Source: Auanema rhodensis
Lineage: Eukaryota; Nematoda; Chromadorea; Rhabditida; Rhabditidae
Length of the DNA: 64,000 nt
Direction: 5' to 3'
Assembly: GCA_964057225.1 (NCBI GenBank)
Contig: OZ059897.1
Coordinates: 17,980,001-18,044,000 of the forward strand
Every line of letters begins with the position of its first letter. The stretch's first letter is position 1. Shown piece by piece: positions 11,578-25,259 of this stretch. The notes beneath the pieces were generated by a model. It was not told the DNA's origin. It ran no database searches and saw only the letters and a program-made list of their open reading frames with translations. A program made the position numbers and the translations under genes.

Positions 11578-13682
11578 GCTTAATACAAAAATTAGTTATA
11601 ATCGTTTGAAAAATGATGCATTAGTGTATGTTGAGTTTCCATGTACACTCAACATTGCTTCCAAAAACATTTTGACAAAAATTTTTTCGAAAAATTTCAA
11701 AATAATTTAGCAAAAAGTAGATGCTTTTAGATTCCATTTTCAAGGCAAAGACGATGGACAATGTTATTCAACGAAAAAATTAATTCTTCAGGGTGAAAAT
11801 TGAGGATATAAGTGTGAACTTATATCAGATGATATCTCGGTGCATTTTTAAGCTAGCGCAAATCTGATAACACAGATCGACGCAGCTTAAAAATCCGCAT
11901 CGAATGCACTATACTACATTGAGAAACGCTTAATACAAAAATTAGTTATAATCGTTTGAAAAATGATGCATTAGTGTATGTTGAGTTTCCATGTACACTC
12001 AACATTGCTTCCAAAAACATTTTGACAAAAATTTTTTCGAAAAATTTCAAAATAGTTTAGCAAAAAGTAGATGTTTTTAGATTCCATTTTTCAAGGCAAA
12101 GACGATGGACAATGTTATTCAACGAAAAAATTAATTCTTCAGGGTGAAAATTGAGGATATAAGTGTGAACTTATATCAGATGATATCTCGGTGCATTTTT
12201 AAGCTAGCGCAAATCTGATAACACAGATCGACGCAGCTTAAAAATCCGCATCGAATGCACTATACTACATTGAGAAACGCTTAATACAAAAATTAGTTAT
12301 AATCGTTTGAGAAATGATGCATTAGTGTATGTTGAGTTTCCATGTACACTCAACATTGCTTCCAAAAACATTTTGACAAAAATTTTTTCGAAAAATTTCA
12401 AAATAGTTTAGCAAAAAGTAGATGTTTTTAGATTCCATTTTTCAAGGCAAAGACGATGGACAATGTTATTCAACGAAAAAATTAATTCTTCAGGGTGAAA
12501 ATTGAGGATATAAGTGTGAACTTATATCAGATGATATCTCGGTGCATTTTTAAGCTAGCGCAAATCTGATAACACAGATCGACGCAGCTTAAAAATCCGC
12601 ATCGAATGCACTATACTACATTGAGAAACGCTTAATACAAAAATTAGTTATAATCGTTTGAAAAATGATGCATTAGTGTATGTTGAGTTTCCATGTACAC
12701 TCAACATTGCTTCCAAAAACATTTTGACAAAAATTTTTTCGAAAAATTTCAAAATAGTTTAGCAAAAAGTAGATGTTTTTAGATTCCATTTTTCAAGGCA
12801 AAGACGATGGACAATGTTATTCAACGAAAAAATTAATTCTTCAGGGTGAAAATTGAGGATATAAGTGTGAACTTATATCAGATGATATCTCGGTGCATTT
12901 TTAAGCTAGCGCAAATCTGATAACACAGATCGACGCAGCTTAAAAATCCGCATCGAATGCACTATACTACATTGAGAAACGCTTAATACAAAAATTAGTT
13001 ATAATCGTTTGAGAAATGATGCATTAGTGTATGTTGAGTTTCCATGTACACTCAACATTGCTTCCAAAAACATTTTGACAAAAATTTTTTCGAAAAATTT
13101 CAAAATAGTTTAGCAAAAAGTAGATGTTTTTAGATTCCATTTTTCAAGGCAAAGACGATGGACAATGTTATTCAACGAAAAAATTAATTCTTCAGGGTGA
13201 AAATTGAGGATATAAGTGCGAACTTATATCAGTTGATATCTCGGTGCATTTTTAAGCTAGCGCAAATCTGATAACACAGATCGACGCAGCTTAAAAATCC
13301 GCATCGAATGCACTATACTACATTGAGAAACACTTGATACAAAAATTAGTTATGATCGTTTGAAAAATGATGCATTAGTGTATGTTGAGTTTCCAAGTAC
13401 ACTCAACATTGCTTCCAAAAACATTTTGACAAAAATTTTTTCGAAAAATTTCAAAATAATTTAGCAAAAAGTAGATGTTTTTAGATTCCATTTTTCAAGG
13501 CAAAGACGATGGACAATGTTATTCAACGAAAAAATTAATTCTTCAGGGTGAAAATCGAGGATATAAGTGTGAACTTATATCAGTTGATATCTCGGTGCAT
13601 TTTTAAGCTAGCGCAAATCTGATAACACAGATCGACGCAGCTTAAAAATCCGCATCGAATGCACTATACTACATTGAGAAAC
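11578..13682 (+). repeat. Mixed monomers C-D-D-D-D-E with a 702-bp alternation
   Basis: Four consecutive D monomers alternate A33 and G33 (11928, 12279, 12630, 12981), so the 702-bp pair appears twice. The final D differs from its partner by C239 and T253. This looks like a tandem dimer duplication. Confidence 0.85.
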
Positions 13683-14033
13683 GCTTAATACAAAAATTAG
13701 TTATAATCGTTTGAAAAATGATGCATTAGTGTATGTTGAGTTTCCATGTACACTCAACATTGCTTCCAAAAACATTTTGACAAAAATTTTTTCGAAAAAT
13801 TTCAAAATAATTTAGCAAAAAGTAGATGCTTTTAGATTCCATTTTTCAAGGCAAAGACGATGGACAATGTTATTCAACGAAAAAATTAATTCTTCAGGGT
13901 GAAAATTGAGGATATAAGTGTGAACTTATATCAGTTGATATCTCGGTGCATTTTTAAGCTAGCGCAAATCTGATAACACAGATCGACGCAGCTTAAAAAT
14001 CCGCATCGAATGCACTATACTACATTGAGAAAC
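13683..14033 (+). repeat. Type A monomer (clean example)
   Basis: Type A has C147 with an intact T-run and T253, otherwise consensus (A92, A128). Starts: 1756, 8071, 9474, 13683, 14034, 14385, 16490, 18244, 19998, 22103, 42452, 43856, 45259, 46312, 48416, 49469, 51573, 55781, 56834, 59641, 62098 and the partial copy at 63853. Copies at 55781, 59641, 62098 and 63853 also have G23, an otherwise type E/F mark. The copy at 8071 has C239. None occur between 22103 and 42452. Confidence 0.9.
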
Positions 14034-15086
14034 GCTTAATACAAAAATTAGTTATAATCGTTTGAAAAATGATGCATTAGTGTATGTTGAGTTTCCATGT
14101 ACACTCAACATTGCTTCCAAAAACATTTTGACAAAAATTTTTTCGAAAAATTTCAAAATAATTTAGCAAAAAGTAGATGCTTTTAGATTCCATTTTTCAA
14201 GGCAAAGACGATGGACAATGTTATTCAACGAAAAAATTAATTCTTCAGGGTGAAAATTGAGGATATAAGTGTGAACTTATATCAGTTGATATCTCGGTGC
14301 ATTTTTAAGCTAGCGCAAATCTGATAACACAGATCGACGCAGCTTAAAAATCCGCATCGAATGCACTATACTACATTGAGAAACGCTTAATACAAAAATT
14401 AGTTATAATCGTTTGAAAAATGATGCATTAGTGTATGTTGAGTTTCCATGTACACTCAACATTGCTTCCAAAAACATTTTGACAAAAATTTTTTCGAAAA
14501 ATTTCAAAATAATTTAGCAAAAAGTAGATGCTTTTAGATTCCATTTTTCAAGGCAAAGACGATGGACAATGTTATTCAACGAAAAAATTAATTCTTCAGG
14601 GTGAAAATTGAGGATATAAGTGTGAACTTATATCAGTTGATATCTCGGTGCATTTTTAAGCTAGCGCAAATCTGATAACACAGATCGACGCAGCTTAAAA
14701 ATCCGCATCGAATGCACTATACTACATTGAGAAACGCTTAATACAAAAATTAGTTATAATCGTTTGAAAAATGATGCATTAGTGTATGTTGAGTTTCCAT
14801 GTACACTCAACATTGCTTCCAAAAACGTTTTGACAAAAATTTTTTCGAAAAATTTCAAAATAGTTTAGCAAAAAGTAGATGTTTTTAGATTCCATTTTTC
14901 AAGGCAAAGACGATGGACAATGTTATTCAACGAAAAAATTAATTCTTCAGGGTGAAAATTGAGGATATAAGTGTGAACTTATATCAGTTGATATCTCGGT
15001 GCATTTTTAAGCTAGCGCAAATCTGATAACACAGATCGACGCAGCTTAAAAATCCGCATCGAATGCACTATACTACATTGAGAAAC
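13683..15086 (+). repeat. Run of three type A monomers followed by B
   Basis: Monomers at 13683, 14034 and 14385 carry the same marks at all diagnostic sites and no private change was found, consistent with amplification of a single monomer. A type B monomer (14736) follows and leads into another B at 15087. Confidence 0.88.
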
Positions 15087-16489
15087 GCTTAATACAAAAA
15101 TTAGTTATAATCGTTTGAAAAATGATGCATTAGTGTATGTTGAGTTTCCATGTACACTCAACATTGCTTCCAAAAACGTTTTGACAAAAATTTTTTCGAA
15201 AAATTTCAAAATAGTTTAGCAAAAAGTAGATGCTTTTAGATTCCATTTTTCAAGGCAAAGACGATGGACAATGTTATTCAACGAAAAAATTAATTCTTCA
15301 GGGTGAAAATTGAGGATATAAGTGTGAACTTATATCAGTTGATATCTCGGTGCATTTTTAAGCTAGCGCAAATCTGATAACACAGATCGACGCAGCTTAA
15401 AAATCCGCATCGAATGCACTATACTACATCGAGAAACGCTTAATACAAAAATTAGTTATAATCGTTTGAAAAATGATGCATTAGTGTATGTTGAGTTTCC
15501 ATGTACACTCAACATTGCTTCCAAAAACATTTTGACAAAAATTTTTTCGAAAAATTTCAAAATAATTTAGCAAAAAGTAGATGCTTTTAGATTCCATTTT
15601 CAAGGCAAAGACGATGGACAATGTTATTCAACGAAAAAATTAATTCTTCAGGGTGAAAATTGAGGATATAAGTGTGAACTTATATCAGATGATATCTCGG
15701 TGCATTTTTAAGCTAGCGCAAATCTGATAACACAGATCGACGCAGCTTAAAAATCCGCATCGAATGCACTATACTACATTGAGAAACGCTTAATACAAAA
15801 ATTAGTTATAATCGTTTGAAAAATGATGCATTAGTGTATGTTGAGTTTCCATGTACACTCAACATTGCTTCCAAAAACATTTTGACAAAAATTTTTTCGA
15901 AAAATTTCAAAATAGTTTAGCAAAAAGTAGATGTTTTTAGATTCCATTTTTCAAGGCAAAGACGATGGACAATGTTATTCAACGAAAAAATTAATTCTTC
16001 AGGGTGAAAATTGAGGATATAAGTGCGAACTTATATCAGTTGATATCTCGGTGCATTTTTAAGCTAGCGCAAATCTGATAACACAGATCGACGCAGCTTA
16101 AAAATCCGCATCGAATGCACTATACTACATTGAGAAACACTTGATACAAAAATTAGTTATGATCGTTTGAAAAATGATGCATTAGTGTATGTTGAGTTTC
16201 CAAGTACACTCAACATTGCTTCCAAAAACATTTTGACAAAAATTTTTTCGAAAAATTTCAGAATAATTTAGCAAAAAGTAGATGTTTTTAGATTCCATTT
16301 TTCAAGGCAAAGACGATGGACAATGTTATTCAACGAAAAAATTAATTCTTCAGGGTGAAAATTGAGGATATAAGTGCGAACTTATATCAGTTGATATCTC
16401 GGTGCATTTTTAAGCTAGCGCAAATCTGATAACACAGATCGACGCAGCTTAAAAATCCGCATCGAATGCACTATACTACATTGAGAAAC
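15087..16489 (+). repeat. A-B-C-D-E higher-order repeat, partial first copy (B-C-D-E)
   Basis: Monomers at 15087 (B with C147 and CG end), 15438 (C), 15788 (D) and 16139 (E with G123 and C239) match the next unit at an offset of 1754 bp. The preceding monomer is B rather than A, so the first copy lacks its A. C147 in the B monomer may be a remnant of A sequence from an A/B crossover. Confidence 0.9.
15438..15787 (+). repeat. Type C monomer, the 350-bp class (clean example)
   Basis: Type C lacks one T of the run at 160-164 and normally also has C147 and A253. Starts: 4213, 5967, 7721, 8773, 10176, 10526, 11578, 15438, 17192, 18946, 20700, 22805, 24208, 25260, 27014, 32278, 37541, 41049, 47365, 47715, 50522, 50872, 52626, 52976, 53326, 54729 and 57536; hybrids at 35085 and 38242 share the right half. 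Three copies break the linkage: 7721 has T253, 8773 has G225 and T253, and 10176 has T147. Copies at 47365 and 50522 differ in that A159 is missing, or the deletion is combined with an A-to-T change. Confidence 0.93.
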
Positions 16490-17541
16490 GCTTAATACAA
16501 AAATTAGTTATAATCGTTTGAAAAATGATGCATTAGTGTATGTTGAGTTTCCATGTACACTCAACATTGCTTCCAAAAACATTTTGACAAAAATTTTTTC
16601 GAAAAATTTCAAAATAATTTAGCAAAAAGTAGATGCTTTTAGATTCCATTTTTCAAGGCAAAGACGATGGACAATGTTATTCAACGAAAAAATTAATTCT
16701 TCAGGGTGAAAATTGAGGATATAAGTGTGAACTTATATCAGTTGATATCTCGGTGCATTTTTAAGCTAGCGCAAATCTGATAACACAGATCGACGCAGCT
16801 TAAAAATCCGCATCGAATGCACTATACTACATTGAGAAACGCTTAATACAAAAATTAGTTATAATCGTTTGAAAAATGATGCATTAGTGTATGTTGAGTT
16901 TCCATGTACACTCAACATTGCTTCCAAAAACGTTTTGACAAAAATTTTTTCGAAAAATTTCAAAATAGTTTAGCAAAAAGTAGATGTTTTTAGATTCCAT
17001 TTTTCAAGGCAAAGACGATGGACAATGTTATTCAACGAAAAAATTAATTCTTCAGGGTGAAAATTGAGGATATAAGTGTGAACTTATATCAGTTGATATC
17101 TCGGTGCATTTTTAAGCTAGCGCAAATCTGATAACACAGATCGACGCAGCTTAAAAATCCGCATCGAATGCACTATACTACATCGAGAAACGCTTAATAC
17201 AAAAATTAGTTATAATCGTTTGAAAAATGATGCATTAGTGTATGTTGAGTTTCCATGTACACTCAACATTGCTTCCAAAAACATTTTGACAAAAATTTTT
17301 TCGAAAAATTTCAAAATAATTTAGCAAAAAGTAGATGCTTTTAGATTCCATTTTCAAGGCAAAGACGATGGACAATGTTATTCAACGAAAAAATTAATTC
17401 TTCAGGGTGAAAATTGAGGATATAAGTGTGAACTTATATCAGATGATATCTCGGTGCATTTTTAAGCTAGCGCAAATCTGATAACACAGATCGACGCAGC
17501 TTAAAAATCCGCATCGAATGCACTATACTACATTGAGAAAC

Positions 17542-17892
17542 GCTTAATACAAAAATTAGTTATAATCGTTTGAAAAATGATGCATTAGTGTATGTTGAGT
17601 TTCCATGTACACTCAACATTGCTTCCAAAAACATTTTGACAAAAATTTTTTCGAAAAATTTCAAAATAGTTTAGCAAAAAGTAGATGTTTTTAGATTCCA
17701 TTTTTCAAGGCAAAGACGATGGACAATGTTATTCAACGAAAAAATTAATTCTTCAGGGTGAAAATTGAGGATATAAGTGCGAACTTATATCAGTTGATAT
17801 CTCGGTGCATTTTTAAGCTAGCGCAAATCTGATAACACAGATCGACGCAGCTTAAAAATCCGCATCGAATGCACTATACTACATTGAGAAAC
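17542..17892 (+). repeat. Type D monomer (clean example)
   Basis: Type D has A92 with G128 and usually C239; many copies in 4.5-13.3 kb and 32.6-43.2 kb also carry G33. Starts: 2107, 4563, 6317, 7019, 10876, 11928, 12279, 12630, 12981, 15788, 17542, 19296, 21050, 23155, 24558, 24909, 25610, 27364, 27715, 28417, 32628, 34734, 35435, 37891, 38592, 41399, 42803, 45610, 45961, 48767, 49118, 53676, 55079, 57185, 57886, 58237, 58588, 60694 and 62800. It nearly always follows C, B or another D and is often followed by E. Copies at 24558, 53676, 55079, 57886 and 58237 share G124. Confidence 0.9.
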
Positions 17893-18243
17893 ACTTGATA
17901 CAAAAATTAGTTATGATCGTTTGAAAAATGATGCATTAGTGTATGTTGAGTTTCCAAGTACACTCAACATTGCTTCCAAAAACATTTTGACAAAAATTTT
18001 TTCGAAAAATTTCAAAATAATTTAGCAAAAAGTAGATGTTTTTAGATTCCATTTTTCAAGGCAAAGACGATGGACAATGTTATTCAACGAAAAAATTAAT
18101 TCTTCAGGGTGAAAATTGAGGATATAAGTGCGAACTTATATCAGTTGATATCTCGGTGCATTTTTAAGCTAGCGCAAATCTGATAACACAGATCGACGCA
18201 GCTTAAAAATCCGCATCGAATGCACTATACTACATTGAGAAAC
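17893..18243 (+). repeat. Type E monomer (clean example)
   Basis: Type E is the most divergent class in its left third: A1, G5, G23 and A65. From 21.4 kb rightward most copies also have G171 with C225. Starts: 1405, 6668, 7370, 8422, 9123, 11227, 13332, 16139, 17893, 19647, 21401, 28066, 28768, 32979, 39294, 41750, 43154, 44557, 54027, 55430, 58939, 61045, 61396 and 63151. G171 is present at 21401, 28066, 28768, 32979, 39294, 41750, 43154, 44557, 54027, 55430, 58939, 61396 and 63151. The copies at 58939 and 63151 share an unusual A23 plus T165. Confidence 0.93.
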
Positions 18244-19997
18244 GCTTAATACAAAAATTAGTTATAATCGTTTGAAAAATGATGCATTAGTGTATGTTGA
18301 GTTTCCATGTACACTCAACATTGCTTCCAAAAACATTTTGACAAAAATTTTTTCGAAAAATTTCAAAATAATTTAGCAAAAAGTAGATGCTTTTAGATTC
18401 CATTTTTCAAGGCAAAGACGATGGACAATGTTATTCAACGAAAAAATTAATTCTTCAGGGTGAAAATTGAGGATATAAGTGTGAACTTATATCAGTTGAT
18501 ATCTCGGTGCATTTTTAAGCTAGCGCAAATCTGATAACACAGATCGACGCAGCTTAAAAATCCGCATCGAATGCACTATACTACATTGAGAAACGCTTAA
18601 TACAAAAATTAGTTATAATCGTTTGAAAAATGATGCATTAGTGTATGTTGAGTTTCCATGTACACTCAACATTGCTTCCAAAAACGTTTTGACAAAAATT
18701 TTTTCGAAAAATTTCAAAATAGTTTAGCAAAAAGTAGATGTTTTTAGATTCCATTTTTCAAGGCAAAGACGATGGACAATGTTATTCAACGAAAAAATTA
18801 ATTCTTCAGGGTGAAAATTGAGGATATAAGTGTGAACTTATATCAGTTGATATCTCGGTGCATTTTTAAGCTAGCGCAAATCTGATAACACAGATCGACG
18901 CAGCTTAAAAATCCGCATCGAATGCACTATACTACATCGAGAAACGCTTAATACAAAAATTAGTTATAATCGTTTGAAAAATGATGCATTAGTGTATGTT
19001 GAGTTTCCATGTACACTCAACATTGCTTCCAAAAACATTTTGACAAAAATTTTTTCGAAAAATTTCAAAATAATTTAGCAAAAAGTAGATGCTTTTAGAT
19101 TCCATTTTCAAGGCAAAGACGATGGACAATGTTATTCAACGAAAAAATTAATTCTTCAGGGTGAAAATTGAGGATATAAGTGTGAACTTATATCAGATGA
19201 TATCTCGGTGCATTTTTAAGCTAGCGCAAATCTGATAACACAGATCGACGCAGCTTAAAAATCCGCATCGAATGCACTATACTACATTGAGAAACGCTTA
19301 ATACAAAAATTAGTTATAATCGTTTGAAAAATGATGCATTAGTGTATGTTGAGTTTCCATGTACACTCAACATTGCTTCCAAAAACATTTTGACAAAAAT
19401 TTTTTCGAAAAATTTCAAAATAGTTTAGCAAAAAGTAGATGTTTTTAGATTCCATTTTTTAAGGCAAAGACGATGGACAATGTTATTCAACGAAAAAATT
19501 AATTCTTCAGGGTGAAAATTGAGGATATAAGTGCGAACTTATATCAGTTGATATCTCGGTGCATTTTTAAGCTAGCGCAAATCTGATAACACAGATCGAC
19601 GCAGCTTAAAAATCCGCATCGAATGCACTATACTACATTGAGAAACACTTGATACAAAAATTAGTTATGATCGTTTGAAAAATGATGCATTAGTGTATGT
19701 TGAGTTTCCAAGTACACTCAACATTGCTTCCAAAAACATTTTGACAAAAATTTTTTCGAAAAATTTCAAAATAATTTAGCAAAAAGTAGATGTTTTTAGA
19801 TTCCATTTTTCAAGGCAAAGACGATGGACAATGTTATTCAACGAAAAAATTAATTCTTCAGGGTGAAAATTGAGGATATAAGTGCGAACTTATATCAGTT
19901 GATATCTCGGTGCATTTTTAAGCTAGCGCAAATCTGATAACACAGATCGACGCAGCTTAAAAATCCGCATCGAATGCACTATACTACATTGAGAAAC
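18244..19997 (+). repeat. A-B-C-D-E higher-order repeat, copy 3 (1754 bp)
   Basis: Monomers at 18244, 18595, 18946, 19296 and 19647. At the diagnostic sites it matches copy 2 except for T165 in the D monomer. Confidence 0.95.
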
Positions 19998-21751
19998 GCT
20001 TAATACAAAAATTAGTTATAATCGTTTGAAAAATGATGCATTAGTGTATGTTGAGTTTCCATGTACACTCAACATTGCTTCCAAAAACATTTTGACAAAA
20101 ATTTTTTCGAAAAATTTCAAAATAATTTAGCAAAAAGTAGATGCTTTTAGATTCCATTTTTCAAGGCAAAGACGATGGACAATGTTATTCAACGAAAAAA
20201 TTAATTCTTCAGGGTGAAAATTGAGGATATAAGTGTGAACTTATATCAGTTGATATCTCGGTGCATTTTTAAGCTAGCGCAAATCTGATAACACAGATCG
20301 ACGCAGCTTAAAAATCCGCATCGAATGCACTATACTACATTGAGAAACGCTTAATACAAAAATTAGTTATAATCGTTTGAAAAATGATGCATTAGTGTAT
20401 GTTGAGTTTCCATGTACACTCAACATTGCTTCCAAAAACGTTTTGACAAAAATTTTTTCGAAAAATTTCAAAATAGTTTAGCAAAAAGTAGATGTTTTTA
20501 GATTCCATTTTTCAAGGCAAAGACGATGGACAATGTTATTCAACGAAAAAATTAATTCTTCAGGGTGAAAATTGAGGATATAAGTGTGAACTTATATCAG
20601 TTGATATCTCGGTGCATTTTTAAGCTAGCGCAAATCTGATAACACAGATCGACGCAGCTTAAAAATCCGCATCGAATGCACTATACTACATCGAGAAACG
20701 CTTAATACAAAAATTAGTTATAATCGTTTGAAAAATGATGCATTAGTGTATGTTGAGTTTCCATGTACACTCAACATTGCTTCCAAAAACATTTTGACAA
20801 AAATTTTTTCGAAAAATTTCAAAATAATTTAGCAAAAAGTAGATGCTTTTAGATTCCATTTTCAAGGCAAAGACGATGGACAATGTTATTCAACGAAAAA
20901 ATTAATTCTTCAGGGTGAAAATTGAGGATATAAGTGTGAACTTATATCAGATGATATCTCGGTGCATTTTTAAGCTAGCGCAAATCTGATAACACAGATC
21001 GACGCAGCTTAAAAATCCGCATCGAATGCACTATACTACATTGAGAAACGCTTAATACAAAAATTAGTTATAATCGTTTGAAAAATGATGCATTAGTGTA
21101 TGTTGAGTTTCCATGTACACTCAACATTGCTTCCAAAAACATTTTGACAAAAATTTTTTCGAAAAATTTCAAAATAGTTTAGCAAAAAGTAGATGTTTTT
21201 AGATTCCATTTTTCAAGGCAAAGACGATGGACAATGTTATTCAACGAAAAAATTAATTCTTCAGGGTGAAAATTGAGGATATAAGTGCGAACTTATATCA
21301 GTTGATATCTCGGTGCATTTTTAAGCTAGCGCAAATCTGATAACACAGATCGACGCAGCTTAAAAATCCGCATCGAATGCACTATACTACATTGAGAAAC
21401 ACTTGATACAAAAATTAGTTATGATCGTTTGAAAAATGATGCATTAGTGTATGTTGAGTTTCCAAGTACACTCAACATTGCTTCCAAAAACATTTTGACA
21501 AAAATTTTTTCGAAAAATTTCAAAATAATTTAGCAAAAAGTAGATGTTTTTAGATTCCATTTTTCAAGGCGAAGACGATGGACAATGTTATTCAACGAAA
21601 AAATTAATTCTTCAGGGTGAAAATCGAGGATATAAGTGTGAACTTATATCAGTTGATATCTCGGTGCATTTTTAAGCTAGCGCAAATCTGATAACACAGA
21701 TCGACGCAGCTTAAAAATCCGCATCGAATGCACTATACTACATCGAGAAAC
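19998..21751 (+). repeat. A-B-C-D-E higher-order repeat, copy 4 (1754 bp)
   Basis: Monomers at 19998, 20349, 20700, 21050 and 21401. The first four match copies 2 and 3. The E monomer differs: it has G171, C225, T239 and a CG end. This E form is first seen here (G171 at 21571) and dominates to the right, so the unit marks a boundary between two zones of the array. Confidence 0.95.
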
Positions 21752-22804
21752 GCTTAATACAAAAATTAGTTATAATCGTTTGAAAAATGATGCATTAGTG
21801 TATGTTGAGTTTCCATGTACACTCAACATTGCTTCCAAAAACATTTTGACAAAAATTTTTTCGAAAAATTTCAAAATAATTTAGCAAAAAGTAGATGTTT
21901 TTAGATTCCATTTTTCAAGTCAAAGACGATGGACAATGTTATTCAACGAAAAAATTAATTCTTCAGGGTGAAAATCGAGGATATAAGTGTGAACTTATAT
22001 CAGTTGATATCTCGGTGCATTTTTAAGCTAGCGCAAATCTGATAACACAGATCGACGCAGCTTAAAAATCCGCATCGAATGCATTATACTACATTGAGAA
22101 ACGCTTAATACAAAAATTAGTTATAATCGTTTGAAAAATGATGCATTAGTGTATGTTGAGTTTCCATGTACACTCAACATTGCTTCCAAAAACATTTTGA
22201 CAAAAATTTTTTCGAAAAATTTCAAAATAATTTAGCAAAAAGTAGATGCTTTTAGATTCCATTTTTCAAGGCAAAGACGATGGACAATGTTATTCAACGA
22301 AAAAATTAATTCTTCAGGGTGAAAATTGAGGATATAAGTGTGAACTTATATCAGTTGATATCTCGGTGCATTTTTAAGCTAGCGCAAATCTGATAACACA
22401 GATCGACGCAGCTTAAAAATCCGCATCGAATGCACTATACTACATTGAGAAACGCTTAATACAAAAATTAGTTATAATCGTTTGAAAAATGATGCATTAG
22501 TGTATGTTGAGTTTCCATGTACACTCAACATTGCTTCCAAAAACGTTTTGACAAAAATTTTTTCGAAAAATTTCAAAATAGTTTAGCAAAAAGTAGATGT
22601 TTTTAGATTCCATTTTTCAAGGCAAAGACGATGGACAATGTCATTCAACGAAAAAATTAATTCTTCAGGGTGAAAATTGAGGATATAAGTGTGAACTTAT
22701 ATCAGTTGATATCTCGGTGCATTTTTAAGCTAGCGCAAATCTGATAACACAGATCGACGCAGCTTAAAAATCCGCATCGAATGCACTATACTACATTGAG
22801 AAAC
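21752..22804 (+). repeat. Mixed monomers G-A-B
   Basis: Three monomers (21752, 22103, 22454) linking the A-B-C-D-E repeat to the next duplicated block. The G monomer carries two private changes, G169T and C333T; the B monomer has T189C. Confidence 0.85.
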
Positions 22805-24908
22805 GCTTAATACAAAAATTAGTTATAATCGTTTGAAAAATGATGCATTAGTGTATGTTGAGTTTCCATGTACACTCAACATTGCTTCCAAAAACATTTT
22901 GACAAAAATTTTTTCGAAAAATTTCAAAATAATTTAGCAAAAAGTAGATGCTTTTAGATTCCATTTTCAAGGCAAAGACGATGGACAATGTTATTCAACG
23001 AAAAAATTAATTCTTCAGGGTGAAAATTGAGGATATAAGTGTGAACTTATATCAGATGATATCTCGGTGCATTTTTAAGCTAGCGCAAATCTGATAACAC
23101 AGATCGACGCAGCTTAAAAATCCGCATCGAATGCACTATACTACATTGAGAAACGCTTAATACAAAAATTAGTTATAATCGTTTGAAAAATGATGCATTA
23201 GTGTATGTTGAGTTTCCATGTACACTCAACATTGCTTCCAAAAACATTTTGACAAAAATTTTTTCGAAAAATTTCAAAATAGTTTAGCAAAAAGTAGATG
23301 TTTTTAGATTCCATTTTTCAAGGCAAAGACGATGGACAATGTTATTCAACGAAAAAATTAATTCTTCAGGGTGAAAATCGAGGATATAAGTGTGAACTTA
23401 TATCAGTTGATATCTCGGTGCATTTTTAAGCTAGCGCAAATCTGATAACACAGATCGACGCAGCTTAAAAATCCGCATCGAATGCACTACACTACATCGA
23501 GAAACGCTTAATACAAAAATTAGTTATAATCGTTTGAAAAATGATGCATTAGTGTATGTTGAGTTTCCATGTACACTCAACATTGCTTCCAAAAACGTTT
23601 TGACAAAAATTTTTTCGACAAATTTCAAAATAGTTTAGCAAAAAGTAGATGTTTTTAGATTCCATTTTTCAAGGCAAAGACGATGGACAATGTTATTCAA
23701 CGAAAAAATTAATTCTTCAGGGTGAAAATTGAGGATATAAGTGTGAACTTATATCAGTTGATATCTCGGTGCATTTTTAAGCTAGCGCAAATCTGATAAC
23801 ACAGATCGACGCAGCTTAAAAATCCGCATCGAATGCACTATACTACATTGAGAAACGCTTAATACAAAAATTAGTTATAATCGTTTGAAAAATGATGCAT
23901 TAGTGTATGTTGAGTTTCCATGTACACTCAACATTGCTTCCAAAAACGTTTTGACAAAAATTTTTTCGAAAAATTTCAAAATAGTTTAGCAAAAAGTAGA
24001 TGTTTTTAGATTCCATTTTTCAAGGCAAAGACGATGGACAATGTTATTCAACGAAAAAATTAATTCTTCAGGGTGAAAATTGAGGATATAAGTGTGAACT
24101 TATATCAGTTGATATCTCGGTGCATTTTTAAGCTAGCGCAAATCTGATAACACAGATCGACGCAGCTTAAAAATCCGCATCGAATGCACTATACTACATC
24201 GAGAAACGCTTAATACAAAAATTAGTTATAATCGTTTGAAAAATGATGCATTAGTGTATGTTGAGTTTCCATGTACACTCAACATTGCTTCCAAAAACAT
24301 TTTGACAAAAATTTTTTCGAAAAATTTCAAAATAATTTAGCAAAAAGTAGATGCTTTTAGATTCCATTTTCAAGGCAAAGACGATGGACAATGTTATTCA
24401 ACGAAAAAATTAATTCTTCAGGGTGAAAATTGAGGATATAAGTGTGAACTTATATCAGATGATATCTCGGTGCATTTTTAAGCTAGCGCAAATCTGATAA
24501 CACAGATCGACGCAGCTTAAAAATCCGCATCGAATGCACTATACTACATTGAGAAACGCTTAATACAAAAATTAGTTATAATCGTTTGAAAAATGATGCA
24601 TTAGTGTATGTTGAGTTTCCATGTACACTCAACATTGCTTCCAAAAACATTTTGACAAAAATTTTTTCGAAAAATTTCAAGATAGTTTAGCAAAAAGTAG
24701 ATGTTTTTAGATTCCATTTTTCAAGGCAAAGACGATGGACAATGTTATTCAACGAAAAAATTAATTCTTCAGGGTGAAAATTGAGGATATAAGTGCGAAC
24801 TTATATCAGTTGATATCTCGGTGCATTTTTAAGCTAGCGCAAATCTGATAACACAGATCGACGCAGCTTAAAAATCCGCATCGAATGCACTATACTACAT
24901 TGAGAAAC
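22805..24908 (+). repeat. Duplicated block C-D-B-B-C-D, copy 1
   Basis: Monomers at 22805, 23155, 23506, 23857, 24208 and 24558. The D monomer at 23155 has the rare C336 (at 23490) and the B monomer at 23506 has the rare C114 (at 23619). Both marks recur in copy 2, but at different offsets (2455 and 2806 bp), because copy 2 holds one additional monomer between them. Confidence 0.9.
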
Positions 24909-25259
24909 GCTTAATACAAAAATTAGTTATAATCGTTTGAAAAATGATGCATTAGTGTATGTTGAGTTTCCATGTACACTCAACATTGCTTCCAAAAACA
25001 TTTTGACAAAAATTTTTTCGAAAAATTTCAAAATAGTTTAGCAAAAAGTAGATGTTTTTAGATTCCATTTTTCAAGGCAAAGACGATGGACAATGTTATT
25101 CAACGAAAAAATTAATTCTTCAGGGTGAAAATTGAGGATATAAGTGTGAACTTATATCAGTTGATATCTCGGTGCATTTTTAAGCTAGCGCAAATCTGAT
25201 AACACAGATCGACGCAGCTTAAAAATCCGCATCGAATGCACTATACTACATTGAGAAAC
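24909..25259 (+). repeat. Type D monomer linking the two duplicated blocks
   Basis: A single D monomer with G128 and T239, placed between the D at 24558 and the C at 25260. It has no private mark. Confidence 0.8.

Larger units (their letters stand above)
16490..18243 (+). repeat. A-B-C-D-E higher-order repeat, copy 2 (1754 bp)
   Basis: Monomers at 16490, 16841, 17192, 17542 and 17893. B ends in CG at 344-345, C is the 350-bp class with A253, and D and E both have C239. The same set of marks recurs in the next two copies. Confidence 0.95.
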
